Numbered from the stretch's first letter, positions 31,920 through 46,085 are shown. The stretch is DNA of 64,000 bases from Epiperipatus broadwayi (GCA_028023455.1 JAQFVV010001077.1:1-64000); one strand, 5' to 3'. Notes: generated from the sequence alone by a model not told the origin. A program made the numbers and translations.

Positions 31920-33128
31920 TTGAAGTTTAGATATTATCAAGAATTTCTTAGTGATAAAAATGTTTCTTTGAAATGGAGAACAATAAATTCTTTGATTAAA
32001 AAATCTTCTCCTGATCGTATTAAATGTATTAAATATAATGAAAGTTTAATTGAGTTACAGAATAATGAAAAATATTTAGCTGATCGGTTTAATGAGTATT
32101 TTGTAAATTTATCGATGCGTGATGTGCCTGAGCAGATTTTGTCTTCTTATTCAAGTTTGAATTCTTTTTTATATTCTGATGTTTCTGAATCTCAGTTGTC
32201 TGTAGCAATTGATAGTTTAAAAAATGTCACTTCTTTTGGACTAGATGGTATAACACCTAAGATGCTTAAAGAAAATAAGGTTGCATTTTTGCCTATTTTA
32301 GTTCATTTATTTAATTTATCTTTGCAGTCTGGATCATTTCCAGAATGTCTGAAAGTTAATGTTATTACTCCTGTTTATAAAAAGGGTGATTCTACTCTTA
32401 TGGTCAATTATAGGCCAATTGCTATTATTTCTGTTTTTTCTAAATTATTGGAAATGATTGTTAGGGATCAAATGTTGTCATTTCTGTTTAAAAATAAAAT
32501 TTTATCTGACTATCAATATGGTTTTCTTCCTGGCAGAAGTACATTAGATGCTTTAAAACATCATGTTCAGTATTTAACATCTTCATTGGATCAGGAACTT
32601 AAAACATTGGCTATTTATCTTGATTTATCTAAAGCATTTGATTCTGTTAATCATAATATTTTGATTAAGCGTTGCTACTTGTATGGTTTTCGTGGATCTA
32701 TTGGTAGTTGGTTGGAGAGTTATTTAAATGATAGGAAACAGTTTACTAATATTTATGGTACTATCAGTGATGTTGTCTTGATTAATTCTGGAGTTCCACA
32801 AGGTTCAGTACTTGGTCCTCTATTGTTTTTAATTTATATTAATGATTTATTTTCATTGAAGTTACATTCTAAGATTTTTGGTTTTGCTGATGATATTGCT
32901 TTATCTTGCAATGCTGTTTCTTATAATCTTCTTGAAAAATTAGTGAATGAGGATTTGGACTCAATTGGTAAATGGTTGGCATATAATTCATTGTTGGTCA
33001 ATTTAGATAAAACAAAAGCTATTCTTTTTTCTTACAAGCGTACTTTTTTTCTCTTAAGATTAAAATTTGCTGTAAGTATATTTTGCATTATAATAGTATA
33101 TGTACTTGTGAGAATATTCCTTTGGTAG
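31920..33128 (+). pseudogene. LINE reverse transcriptase core
   Basis: Reverse transcriptase used for target-primed reverse transcription. Motifs in order: FGLDGITPKML, KGDSTLMVNYRPIAIIS, FLPGRSTLDAL, IYLDLSKAFDSVNH (catalytic Asp), GVPQGSVLGPLLF, and FGFADDIAL (catalytic Asp pair, near 32880), then LLVNLDKTKAILFSY. All catalytic residues are present. The frame goes wrong at an eight-T run at about 33045-33052: the sequence after it reads sensibly only in the next frame (LKIKICCKYIL), which is the start of the C-terminal piece. Confidence 0.8.
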
Positions 33129-33721
33129 ATAATTATTGTTATTTGGGAATATATATTGACTCCAGATTGTCCTGGACAAATCACATTACCTATCTTTGTC
33201 AACGGTTACGTAATTTAAACTATATGTTTTATTATTTAGTTAAATTTCTTCCTAGGTCTGCTCTCATTTTTATTTACATTGCCTGTTATCAGAGTATTTT
33301 ATCTTACAATATCATTATTTGGGGTAATGCTTCTCCACATATTTTATCTTCTTTGCGTGTTTTGCAAAATTATACTTTGCGCATTATTTTTGGTAGATCT
33401 CGTTCCTCTTCTGTTCGAGATATTTATATTGCATTTGGTTTATTTGATGTAAATCACTTATATCAATATAGAGTTATTTTTGATATTTTTTGTGCTAAAC
33501 CTTTTCTGAATTCTAGAGTTTATGTTCTAAATACTCGTCTTTCTAATAAATTTCAATTACCTTTACCAAAATTTTTTAAGGAATCTAGTAGAAGACAATA
33601 TGTTTATTCTGGGTCAAAGTTGTTTAATAAATTTGTATATGAATGTTCAATTGATCTGAATAATATTTCTTATATATCATTCAAAAAATATTTGTGTCAA
33701 TGGTTGTGTAGTATGTATTAA
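33053..33721 (+). pseudogene. LINE RT C-terminal domain (frameshifted)
   Basis: Continues the protein after a frameshift: VDNYCYLGIYIDSRLSW (the YLG motif following the RT thumb), RSALIFIYIACYQSILSYNIIIW, then LQNYTLRIIFG and LPLPKFFKES. This layout is typical of the C-terminus of CR1/L2-type LINE proteins. It ends with a stop at 33719-33721, 200 bases before the element's 3' tail. Confidence 0.75.
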
Positions 33722-33924
33722 TTTTGGCATTTATTTTATTTATTTAATTAATTTTATTTATTTCCTAAACTGTTCTTTTGAGTTTTTGATTGTATTTTTA
33801 TTTAATTTATTTTTACATGTAAATTCCACACACAAGATTTTTCTTGTTTGGAGTTTTTAAATATTTGTGATGTACTTTGTTTTATTTCATAGAATAAATT
33901 GAATTGAATTGAATTGAATTGAAA

Positions 33925-34687
<763 letters not shown>

Positions 34688-34723
<36 letters not shown>

Positions 34724-34778
34724 CATCATCACCATCATCATCATCGTCGTCGTCGTCATCGTCATCATCGTCATCATT
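34688..34778. repeat. Compound ATT/CATC/GTC microsatellite
   Basis: TTA units grade into ATC, then CACCATCATC, then GTCGTCGTC and CATCGTCATC. Imperfect. Confidence 0.85.
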
Positions 34779-35800
34779 AACTCTTAAGCAATGCTTATTA
34801 TCTAAATGACCAGATCAAACAAATCTGAAATGTCAATCCAATAACACTAATAACATATAATCCGGGTTTGTTTGTATATTTATATTTTTTTCCATAAAAA
34901 TAATTAAATTGTTTACTTCCAAGAGCTATATAGGAAGCTGAAGTTTTTGTGAAACAAATTTGGAGGTACAATTTGTAGACGCAGAGTCCCAGAATCCATC
35001 AATCCACTACATTTTTGTTTAAAATGTAACCATTATTATGTTTTACAATATTCAATTATTATACCTAAAAATAAATTTCAATAAAGCTGTTGATTGTTTG
35101 CATGATGAATTTTGTTACTACAAATAATTTTTTTATATTAATTTTATCAATTTTTCACTTTTAAAAATTATTTATCATTAGAATTAGATTCTAATTCATA
35201 GTCACAACATTGTATTTCTGCCCTGTGTAGTTAATGAGGCAGGAGAGTATTAGGTTTTTAAGCAAAAGATTCATGTATCACAACCTACTTCTTATATGTT
35301 CATTTTCGAATATCTGATAACCTCTTGAGTAATTAGCTATTCATTAATTTATACATATTATAATGTTTGTGTCTATGTGGTTTGTAGCAGGCAATAGAAA
35401 TCAAGATTTAAGTACTCTGGCCTATTATTGTTAGTTTTCTCATCTCTATGTCCATTTTTTAATCTCCCAACAGTGAACCGTTCGAGTATTTTATTAAAAT
35501 ATTTATAATCATACAATTGTTCTTTTTACAGCTGTTTTATATATATATATTTTAAAAAAAAAACATATTTCAAGATTTTTGCTACTTTTATCCATAAATT
35601 ATTTGTTTACACTTTTAAAACATTTGTTTATAATTCAACATCTGGCTACAATTTTAGTTTTTCTCGTTTGTCAATTTCTTCTAATTTTTATTTAATAGTT
35701 TGTCATAATTTACTCTTTTTTTTATTTTGTGGTCATATTTTCTATTTATTTTTCTACATGGTATATATATATGAATTAAGAATTAATTATATATATATTA
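34779..35800. other. AT-rich DNA without recognisable genes
   Basis: Nothing recognised. Confidence 0.4.
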
Positions 35801-35805
35801 ATAAA

Positions 35806-36046
35806 AGAATTAAGAGACTGAAGTGTAATTGGGCTGGATGTATTGCTAGAAGAGATCTTAATAGATGGACAGTTGAAATTTTAAACTGGATTCTAAGATA
35901 TTGTAAGACACAGAAAGAGACCACATGTAAGATGGATGGATGCAATAAGGTGTGTGGAAGTGATGTGGAAAAGAGATGCTAGAAATTTGAAAATATAGAT
36001 TGAACTTGGGAGAGACCATCTAGCAATAGATGGATAATGATTGAAA

Positions 36047-36049
<3 letters not shown>
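35806..36049 (+). pseudogene. RTE LINE 3' fragment
   Basis: Matches the last ~80 codons of the RTE ORF at 46310-49171: IKRLKCNWAGCIARRDLNRW, TVEILNWILR, KMDGCNKVCG in a shifted frame, then WIELGRDH-like sequence. It has several stops and indels. The copy is 5'-truncated and its 3' end runs straight into the (TA)n array at 36050. Confidence 0.8.

Positions 36050-36122
<73 letters not shown>
36050..36122. repeat. (TA)n microsatellite between two RTE tails
   Basis: About 36 uninterrupted units. The 3' end of a plus-strand RTE fragment lies on the left and the 3' end of a minus-strand RTE copy on the right. Confidence 0.9.
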
Positions 36123-36124
<2 letters not shown>

Positions 36125-39100
36125 ATCATCATCATCAACCATTATCAATCCACTGTAGGATGAAGGTCTCTCCAAGTTCAATCAATATTTTCTGATCATT
36201 AGCTTTTTTTCTCCACATCATCCCAGCTCACTTTCTTATTTCATCCATCCATCTCACATGTGATCTTTCTCTGGGTCTTTTACAATTTCTTGGAATCCAG
36301 TTCAAAATTTCAATTGTCCATCTAGTATCATCTCTTCTAGAAATATGTCCAGCCCAATTCTGCTTCAGCCTTTTAATTTTTTCAACGAGATCAATAACAC
36401 CTGTTTGTTCTCTTACCCATACATTGCGTTTTCGATCTCTTCTTGTTACTCCCAACATGCATCTCTCCATACTTCTTTGAGTGGTTTGAAGTATCTCCAT
36501 TGCTCTTCTATTAAGTGTCCAAGTCTCAGATCCATAAGTAAAAACTGGCAAAACACATTTATTAAAAACCGTTCTTTTCAAACACATAGGCATATTTCCT
36601 TTTAGTATCAAGCTATGATTAATTTCATCCATTATTTTTCATCTGTATTAATAATCTGACCAAGGTATTTGTAACTGTTAACTTCTTTTAATTCATCATA
36701 ATCAATCTTTATTTTCATATTTTGAGAAAATCTATTAAACATTACTTTAGTCTTTTTAACATTTATCTTTAGTCCTACTTTCCTACTTTCATCTGATAAC
36801 TCCTGCAACATTTCCTGCAGCTCTAAAGCATTATTTGCAAAAACAAATACATCATCTGCAAAATCTAAATGACTTAAATAGTCTCCATTTACTTTCACTC
36901 CTTTAGCTTCCCATTTTAATCCACAAAATGCTTCATGGAGCACTGCTGTAAAAAGTTTTGAAGATATGGAGTCACCCTGTCTTACACCCTACTCAATGGC
37001 GACTTTCCTACTATCATTATGTAATCTAATTGTTGCTGTTGCATTTTTATAAATATTCTTTAAAATATGACAATATCCTGAATCTATACCTTGATGATCC
37101 AATGCTTTAATCACTGAAGAAATGTTTATAGAATCAAATGCCTTTTCATAATCTACAAATCCTAAGCATAATGGCAACTCATATTCATTTGTCCTTTATA
37201 TAACTTCTCTCAATACCTGGATATGATGTACTGTACTAAAACCATTTTTAAGTCCAGCTTGTTCTCTTGGTTTGTTGGAAGTCCAGTGTTCTCTGTAGAT
37301 GAGTTGTAATTATCTTAGTAAAAATTTTGTATAAAACTGATAAAAGACTGATAGGTCTGTAATTTCTAATATCTTTTTATCACCTTTTTTAAATATTAAT
37401 ATTAATACTGCATTCTTCCAATCATCTGGTACATCTTTATCATTTAGACATTTGGAATATAACTTTGCTAAATTTTTTTCTATTTCTTCACCTGCTTCCT
37501 TTAATACGTCAAATATAATTCCATCATTACCTGGAGCCTTCCCTTTCTTCATAAATTTAATTGCAAGTCTCACTTCCTCATTCAAAATTCTGGTCAATTC
37601 AGAAGATATAATAGGTATAGGAGGTATTTGCTTTTTATTACTATATAATTCTTGATAGAAGTCTTCTATATATTTCATGATGTCATCTCTTTTTTTAATA
37701 ATAATGCTATATTTTTTTCTTATTGCAGATATAAATTACCTACCAATACCAAAATGCTGTTTTACACTCTTTAGACTTTTATTCTCTTCTACAGCTTTCC
37801 TTGCTAGTTCACAATTATACTTTCTTATATCATTTTCAACTCTTTTCTGCACCATTTTACAAAATTTGAGATATTCAATCCTTTTTAATGCATCATTTTT
37901 GTACATCTTCATATTCCTTCTTTTCTTCATAAATTCTCTAGTCTCAGTAGAAATTTTATTGGTCAATTGCTACATTTTTCTACCAGCTATCTTTGTTGCA
38001 GTTTTTAAAAGAGTATCAGTTATTTTCTATTAATTTCATTCAAATCCGAATCGTGTTCAAAATCTACTAATACTTGAAACCGATTTGTAAGTTCTAATTT
38101 AAATTCATTAGAATGTTTCTGAAGATTAGGAATATCAACTGTAAATATTGTTTTTTCTCAAAAAATTTTGTCTCTCTAGTTTTGCATTAACATGTATCTT
38201 ACATGTTACTAATCGATGATCACTTCCTGTGTTAAATTTATTAAGAACAATACAATCTTGAAATATGTATGTTCTGTTAATCAAAATATAATCCAATTCT
38301 CCTGTACCTACATTTGGGTGCTACCATGTCCATTTCTTTTTAACATTTTTTTCAAAAAAAGAATTCATAAAATAAAGTTTTTCTTTTTCTGCAAACTCCA
38401 CAAGTCTATGTTCTCTCTCATTTCTATTACCATAACCAAAATTACCTACAACATTTTCAGCTTTCATTTGTTTACCAATTATAGCATTAAAGTCTCCCAT
38501 AACAATTTTAAAATGTTGTTTATTCTGATCAAAAGCCTTTTGTACATCCATATAAAAATCTTCTACTACTTCATTGCTATGAGAACTTGTTGGGGCATAA
38601 ACCTGAATTATCTGCATTTGGTATCTGCTATTAAGTTGTAAAACTAATCTTGCCATCCTGTCCGATATCTCCACAATGTTATTCTTCCATTTTTTATTTA
38701 TAATGAATCCTGCTCCACTTGTCTTTCCAATATTTGTGCCTTTATAGTAGAGTACATGTCCACTTTTTAAATCAATTGTTTCTTCACCTTTTCTTCTAAC
38801 TTCACATAGTCCAATAATGTCCCATTTAATATAAGACATTTCTTCTTCTAACTCTTGCAATCTTTCTTCACTTTAAAGTGATCTACAGTTGTAAGTACCT
38901 AAATAAAAAGTCATCATCAAATGGCAGCCTGAGTCTGCAATCAGGGGATTCTTAGCACCCTCTGTCTTTGGCCACCAACCACTGCCTTGGTTGGTGACTT
39001 TACAGCCTCCTGGGAATAAGGGCCATGATTTATTTTTGTCTGTCATGATTGTATATATTGGAAAAATATTCTTAAACTCGGAGGTAAAAAGCCAGTAAAC

Positions 39101-39279
39101 GCACCACACTGGCTAATGCATGTTGGTGAGCAGCCCATCCATGTTCATAGTAATAACAGCTGCAACAACAAGAACGTATGGAGTGGACATTAGGAATTTT
39201 CCCTGCTCGATTCCTTTAAGGCCTCCAATAGGAATCAAAGGGTCTCCTTTCAGTTAATAGCAAACTCCTTTCTGCAGCC
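36123..39279 (-). pseudogene. Full-length but broken RTE (BovB/CFDP2-type) LINE
   Basis: Runs the same length as the copy at 46299-49588, from the 5' end (CTGCAGCCA on the plus strand at 39271-39279) to the 3' end (GGTTGATAATGG-type sequence). Coding pieces, N- to C-terminal on the minus strand: 39109-38873 (N-terminus, ending [12 protein letters not shown]), 38860-38321 (endonuclease, GDFNAIIG), 37966-37736, 37678-37310 (GKAPGNDGI), 37177-36989 ([12 protein letters not shown]), 36943-36632 (DFADDVFVF), 36632-36228 ([10 protein letters not shown]). The frame is broken by stops and indels at each boundary. In this copy the 5' leader ORF is in frame with the endonuclease start, unlike the better-preserved copy. 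Confidence 0.85.
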
Positions 39280-39313
<34 letters not shown>

Positions 39314-39314
39314 A
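39280..39314. repeat. (TA)n(TG)n microsatellite
   Basis: Directly abuts the 5' end of the RTE copy, so both ends of that element sit in TA-rich arrays. Confidence 0.85.
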
Positions 39315-39354
39315 ATAGTTATAAATATTCTACAAGCTACACTCTTGTTTGAAT

Positions 39355-39445
39355 TAATTTTTAACATCTGGAAAGTTTGTGCTCATATACCCTATATATT
39401 ACATATATAGACACAGGTATGTAATAAGCTTGTGTGTTTCAGTTG
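39355..39445 (+). repeat. Repeat A, 3' end fragment
   Basis: GAAAGTTTGTGCTCATATACCC, then TATATATTACATATATAGAC and ACAGGTATGTAATAAGC, as at the ends of the 17895 and 18360 copies. Confidence 0.55.
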
Positions 39446-39597
39446 AAAAACCTCTTTTATAAATGGAGCAAGGCTATCCAAGCATAAATAATCCAATGAT
39501 GAATTCATAATGTTATTTTCAAGAACTTCCATTTTATATATAAATATATATATGAGATTATTAGAGTCTTACCTTTAAGTAAAGTTTATAAGACATT

Positions 39598-40018
39598 TAT
39601 CACATGATCACCATTTCTTATGCTTGCTCATAACTGTTATTAAAACAGCCAAAGCTCTCCATATAGTCGTGCCACTTAGTGCAACCCAGAGTAATCAATG
39701 GATGTCAGAAGGCTTGCACATAAAATCCTTATCTAGTGCCTACTCCTCCAATATCCCAAACTAGTTTCCAGCTTGTGGCCTTCATCAGGAAAGAGCTTTG
39801 TATCTGAGGAAGGTTGCATTAGATCCTAAAATCTAGGTGCAGTGCTCTCATATCCAAAACTCTTCACTGATGAAAGCCACAAGCTAGAAACTTGTCTGGG
39901 GATATTGGATGAGTAGGCACTAGATAGGGATTTTATGCACAAGCCTTCTGGCATCCATTGATTACTCTGGCTGGCAGTGAGTGACACTACTGTATGGAGA
40001 GTTTTTCCTATTTTTATA
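39598..40018. mobile_element. Fold-back repeat B, longest copy
   Basis: Starts TATCACATGATCACCATTTC, GCTTGCTCATAACTGTTATT and AAACAGCCAAAGCTCTCC. The two arms (for example GTAATCAATGGATGTCAGAA left; GGCATCCATTGATTACTCTG right) flank a longer centre (about 39785-39860) with GCATTAGATCCTAAAATC and GTGCAGTGCTCTCATATCC that is missing from the 24926 copy. This copy probably represents the full-length element. Confidence 0.75.
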
Positions 40019-40720
40019 AATCATTTACAAAATATTATGAAAAGAAAAAATATAATGTTTATAATTTAAAGTTTTTATTACAATAGTACTGAACAAGATA
40101 CAAAAACTGTTTATAATATATCTCATTTTGGTGAGATTTTGTGATAGTTTGACTTCGTTTAATAAACTACATATATCAATTTCAAAGTTTGTATTTTATT
40201 CATTGCAGTTAAATTACTACAGAATTGTCCACCAATGAGTATCTGTATCTTAATTCAATACATTTCATCATTGAAAGAGTGCTTTCACAAAGATAAGTGC
40301 TTCTAGCTATTGAGCACCTTTTGAATTGATCTTTTTCTAATTCAAGATAACACACTATTGGTAGTAATTTATAATGAATAACATTCAAATTGCAAATTTC
40401 TTTTTGTACTCAAAAAAAAAAAAACTTTTGAGACAGGTCACCTAATTCTTATCATAGGCCATTTTTTGGACAGCTCTGATGTAAAATAAGTTATTTATTC
40501 ATGATTTGTATAAAGGACATTTTGTATAGTTAAACTAGGTCATTGTTGAATCGTTAATGCATAATAATGACTAGGATTTAAATTAAGAGAAACTTTTCAT
40601 TTAGGTAGAAGAACGATAATCACTTTTAGCTACTCATCAATTAATTGTTACAGAAATGAATATCTATTGTTGTCAGAAAAAGTAAAATAAGAAACATTTG
40701 ACAAGTAGCAACTTTATCCA
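40019..40720. other. AT-rich DNA without recognisable genes
   Basis: Nothing recognised. Confidence 0.4.
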
Positions 40721-40724
40721 AACT

Positions 40725-41330
40725 ATATTGCCACCTAGTGCAAGACGTAGTAATCAAAGGGTGCTCAAAAGTTTGTATATCACATATAATAAGCACATTC
40801 CACTCTTTTTACACTTTAAAGCAAAATATATTTATTAATTTTACAGTTTTGACTGTTTCTAGCAGTCTTCATCAGATCTTATTAGCTACTTTTAGTAAAT
40901 AATAAGATCTGACAAAGACTGCTAGGAATAGTCAAAACTTAGTAGATAATAAGATCTGATGAAAACTGCTAGGAACAGTCGAAACTGTAAAATTAATAAA
41001 TATATTTTGCTTTAAGTGTAAAAAGAGTGGAATGTGGTTATTATATGCTATATATTAGAAAGGCAAAAATAAAGAAGGAAAGTGGAAGAGAAACTATTGA
41101 AGTTTGTACATCAAAATCCCTATCTAGTATCTACTTGTTCAGTATCTCCAAGCTAATTTCTAGCTTATGGCTTTATCATTAAGGAAATTTTTATCTGAGA
41201 GCACTGCACCTAAATCTTTGAATCTGATGCATCCATTGCACTAAGTGGGAATATTGTATGGAGAAAAGTGCTACCATGTTAACAGATTGTGCAAGCATAA
41301 GTAATCATGATTGTGTGATGTTATTTTGAT
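40725..41330. mobile_element. Fold-back repeat B copy split by another element
   Basis: The left part (ATTGCCACCTAGTGCAAGAC, GTAATCAAAGGGTGC, AGTTTGTA) stops near 40778. The family sequence resumes near 41100 (GTTTGTACATCAAAATCCCT, CCAAGCTAATTTCTAGC, GAGAGCACTGCACCTAAATC, GGAATATTGTATGGAG). The interruption is the hairpin at 40783-41047. Confidence 0.65.
40783..41047. mobile_element. Hairpin MITE (family E) nested in repeat B
   Basis: Left arm CATATAATAAGCACATTCCA...CAGATCTTATTA pairs with right arm TAATAAGATCTGATGAAAAC...GTGGTTATTATATG, arms ~105 bp. Between them is a partial duplicate of the inner right arm (AATAAGATCTGACAAAGACT...GTCAAAACTTAG). No ORF. Confidence 0.8.
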
Positions 41331-42138
41331 TTAAAAACTTGAACTATTTATTGTTGAAGAGTAGTCTGAAAAAAATAACCACCTTTATTAATCCTCTACA
41401 GAAGATATCCAAATGTTTCTCTGCAGAAATTTTTTTGAAATAATTTACATTTTGTATGGTTACATTAGCATGTACTATTTTGTGAGGTGAAAATGTGGTG
41501 AACTCTCAAACTCAAACTCCATGGATCACCTTTCCAACTCTATCACTTCTAATGCTCACATTTTTTATCAACTTTCTTCACAATAAAACCATTTGATTGT
41601 TTTTCTATTTATACCATCTGTAAATTTTAAATATATATAATAAATGTTAGCTGCAACTAGAGTAAGCCTAATATTGAACCTGAATTTTAGTACATTATAA
41701 TAAAAAGACATAAGCTTAGAATATCATTAATTGCTATCCAACATAAACTTGCAAATTAGGCCTCTCAAGCTATTCTTATATTTTAAAGCAACCTATTGGG
41801 CAGCTGTTTAGTGACTTAACCCCTGTCATATATTATAATAGAAGCATATACATTAACCCTCAATGGCTACAATGTAATATTGTGGCATAAATGTTACAAC
41901 CAACAGCTCACACTGCTCCTAAGAAAAGTATTCATATAATTATTATTTCAAATTTCATTTTTTATTATAAGAATTGTTTACAGTAAAAATTAAAATATTT
42001 GCATAAAAATATTTAAAAAATATCATCATAAAATTGCAAAAGTGTAAAAATAAAATTACTTTTGTTTACAATAGCTTTTAACAGAAATCACTTGATTTTT
42101 TTTTTTTACAATCAGTTATTATAATAAAATAAATTTGC

Positions 42139-42185
<47 letters not shown>

Positions 42186-43485
42186 TGTAGAAAATATTAT
42201 ATTATCTATCTAAAACAGTAGAAAAAATTGTGATCATTTGCAAAAGACAAAGAATATTAACTTTTGTTTAGACTACAAGCTGTATAAAATGCCACTAAAT
42301 TTTAAAAAAAGGAGCTATAAAACTTACAGTATGTAAACTAATTTCAAACTAATTTGATTTTTACAAAATAGGAACATATCTTGAATGGTGCTCACATGAA
42401 AACTTGGTCACTTTTACAAAATATATAAAATTAAGGCATTTAAATATCAGTTATCTATTGAGAGTTAAATATAACTATCTTAAGGTGATCTGTTTATTTT
42501 CAAAGGATTGTCATATTATGTCAAATTTATTATGTATACATTAATAATATCAAATACACATTTTGCAAGATATTTACAATTATGGGCTTATTGAAACTTT
42601 ATGTAGATTAGTAAATATGTCGACATCTAGATTTAAAATGTAATCATAACAACTGTAATTAGAGTATGTATAAACAAACTAAATACACATATACTTGTAA
42701 GATATTTGATATGATTTTATATTAAATAAAGTCTAAGAATTTTAAAAGCTTATGCCCAATATTTTGCACTAAAATACTTACATATACATATGTATAATTC
42801 AAATGGAAGTAACCCAACTCCACACAACTATGGATAAAAACAATCATATATCAAAAAATGATATCTAGAGAGAATTTACATATCCATTAAGTTTTCAATA
42901 TTTATAAGGTTTTACTTACTGATTATTACTCAAAATAAAGTGCAACAATTATATGTTACTCTGATTGGAATATAGCATAAATAATTCTGAAATTACAATT
43001 GTGCAAAAAAGATTAAGACAGAGTCTCGTTTTTAATAACCTCATAACATTAATGAAATAACAATTTGTGAATACAAATATCAATATCCTAATGTATATGA
43101 AATTCAAATGGACAAAAAAACCTCCTCTCTATAAGCTATGGGTAAATAACACTTATATATCAAGAAATAATAAAGAATGGAATGAATCTACTTATAGTAA
43201 AAACTTTCTATTTTTGCAAGCTTTCATATAAAAATTAGACCAATATATATGATCCACTCTTGATTTCCAGCAGTATTATCAAATAATAGCACTTGAATAT
43301 TTGAAGCTTAAAGTATAGATGGATTCATTTTATTTAATAAGTGTGCTACCATGCAAAAATGTTACATACCTACAGCTTATAGGAAAGTTTGTTAATTTCT
43401 ATTTGAATTTGTTAATAATTCTGTAATGTAATTTCTGCTACACCACTTTTCTATCCACTGTTTTGCCCTTCTGGAAGAATGTGAT
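41331..43485. other. AT-rich DNA without recognisable genes
   Basis: Contains a (TTA)n array at 42139-42183. Otherwise nothing recognised. Confidence 0.4.
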
Positions 43486-43499
43486 AATATACACATGAC

Positions 43500-44150
43500 C
43501 AAAGACTTATGAAAAGAGCTATGATCTCCAAGATGCTCATTTCATGCTGAACCAGCACTCATCAATTGGCCCATACCACAATCTCTTACACATATCTTTA
43601 TCATTATTCAGTATATATAGATAAAGAATTACCTCAGTTTGATTGATGTGCCAAATGTGCTGCCCTCACAACTTTGACACAAATCACTTAATGAAAGTAT
43701 ATTAATATTTTTATTAATCATTATTAGACTACAGATTAACCAATAATGAACAATATTTCTGTAGGGTAATTTTTACTACACTAATTTTGTGCAAGATAGA
43801 GTCTGGTTTCTTTTAATTTTTAACAATTATACTGCAGAAATATTATTCATTATTGGTTAATCTCTAATCTAATAAATGACTAATACATATTAATAATATA
43901 TTTTCATTAAGTAATTTGTGTCAAAGTTTTGAGTTCAGCATAAAATGGGCATCTTGGTGATCATAGATATTTTTCATATATCTTTAACCATATGAATATG
44001 ATCACATCCCTCCACAAGGTGTTAAATGTGGATAGAAATCAGTTCCTACCTTGTATGAGAATAATGTAGTGAAAATTACACTACAAAAATATTATTCATT
44101 ATTAGATAATATCTCATCTAATAATTGACTAATAAAAATTATTAAATAAG
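43500..44150. repeat. Imperfect large inverted repeat incorporating repeat A
   Basis: TATGATCTCCAAGATGCTCA (43526) and the matching AGCATAAAATGGGCATCTTG, GTGATCATAG (about 43937-43967) are inverted. AGATTAACCAATAATGAACA (43732) pairs with TTCATTATTGGTTAATCTC (about 43845). The left arm has an extra ~110 bp that matches the repeat A / CTTTGACAC modules. A further diverged piece of the same pattern is at 44080-44150. Confidence 0.55.
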
Positions 44151-46085
44151 TTATGTGTTTTTGATATTTACATGCATATGTACTGAAGTACTTACATCAA
44201 AATGATCATCTAGTAAGAGAATATGTTTTTAAAAAAAATAAGACAACAAAATAGATATTAAACTATTCAGTTTCTTTTTTAAAATAATTAACATACAAAC
44301 TTTTGCTATAGATATAAATAAATAATAATTATTAAAATAGTAACTACAAATTCTATCTTAACCATGGATAGAAAATCTGGTCCTGAAAAGAATGGAAGTG
44401 TTTACATGTTGATGTTGAATAAATGTAAATACACAAACATACCAATATATTTGTCTTATTTTAAAAATAATAATATTGATGATCAATCCTAATAATTTAA
44501 ATAAAAAATATAAATAAATCATTTCAATTATATTTTTAAAATATATTAAGAAATAAAATTTATTTATTTTATTTACAGTAATAAGTTTAGAACATTATGT
44601 GATCAGACAAATCCAAGAGGGAATAAATAAGTTAGATTTTCAAATGATAAAATAGCAATAATTTTAATTTCAGGGCCAATAAGAAAATAATTTTCAATAG
44701 GAAATTTATGAATATAATGGATTTGAAAAAATGAGAAAGAAAATGGGTAATATTTTTATCTTTCAACCACCAGATTTTCAAAAAACTGATGAAATTACTT
44801 TTTTTATATAACAGTTCTTGTAATTTATGTGGCTTGTTTACTTCAGAAATAGCATGGAAATTCTCTCAATCTAGAATTTTTTTACCATTGTCTTAAATGA
44901 TATTATATATTTTTAAATATTGTTAAATCTGTGATTCTAGCAATTATAGATTTATTATTTTACATAAGTCTAAAGTAGTCAGTATTTTCATAACAATCAG
45001 AAATCTTCAAAGAATTTTATTTTTTGTTCAAGAAAATAATAGAATCTCCAAAGCATTGACAGTTTTAATTCTTTGCAATCTGGTTCCCATAGTATTTGAA
45101 AAATTACTTTGAGAAACATTTTGGATTTAAAAGAAATGATTTTTTGCTAGTTTATTAACTATTTCTGATTATTTTTACATAATAATTATTTAATAGTATT
45201 TAAAACAACAATATACATTTTTAAAAAGAGAAATTAATAATCTTGTCCATAATGTTAACAAAGAATATTATGGTGTAAAATTATCAAGCTTGTGTGAAAA
45301 TAATCGTATAACATCACTACTTGTCAAAATCATTACTGTTTTAGAATCTTTTGACATATTCTAAAAATTGTAAAACAATTTTAAGATTTTAAAGTAGAAT
45401 TTGATAGATTTGTCAATTGCTTACATTTATTCATTCACATTTTAAAAATAAATTTAAAATAAAAAAGTAGTCATTGATTTTCTGAAGTTAGATTTTCATT
45501 AGATAATTAAATGTTTTACGACCATTGTTTTTTTTTATTATAAATCAATTTTTTTTAATTCTTGCAAAGTTTAAATCTATTTTAGAATGTTTTTCTTTTC
45601 ATTTGCAAGAGATTAAAATAAAATTAAGTCCAATTTGTTAAGTTTTAGTTTAAAATAAAGATTTTATACAACAATAAAAGATTGAGCATTGATGACATTT
45701 GTCAGTAGGTTTAACAATAGACAATTTCAGCATCTGAAAAGAAATAATAACTAAATTGAAATTTGAACTTCTCTCAATTTGTGATTGATTTGCTATGATA
45801 AAAATATTAGAAGACATCAATCAAAGCAGTAATTGCTTCAATCAATAAAATAATGCTGCTTGAAGCACTGTTCTCAGAGACCAAATGGATTAAGGAAATA
45901 AAACATCAGACTTTAGGAAAATGGACAGAGTGGTGTATTTTATAATGGTAACATTATTATTATTATTATATTTACCTATTTCAGAGTATTGTAAATATAA
46001 ACATTAAATTTATTATATTTCTGGAGATACCATTTCATATTTGTTTACTGATTTTGAAATAATTAGAAGGGATTTGAACACAAAC
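44151..46085. other. AT-rich DNA without recognisable genes
   Basis: Nothing recognised. Confidence 0.4.

Noticed and set aside
36345-38641. Plus-strand frames at 36-38.6 kb
   Set aside because: Antisense shadows of the broken RTE copy.
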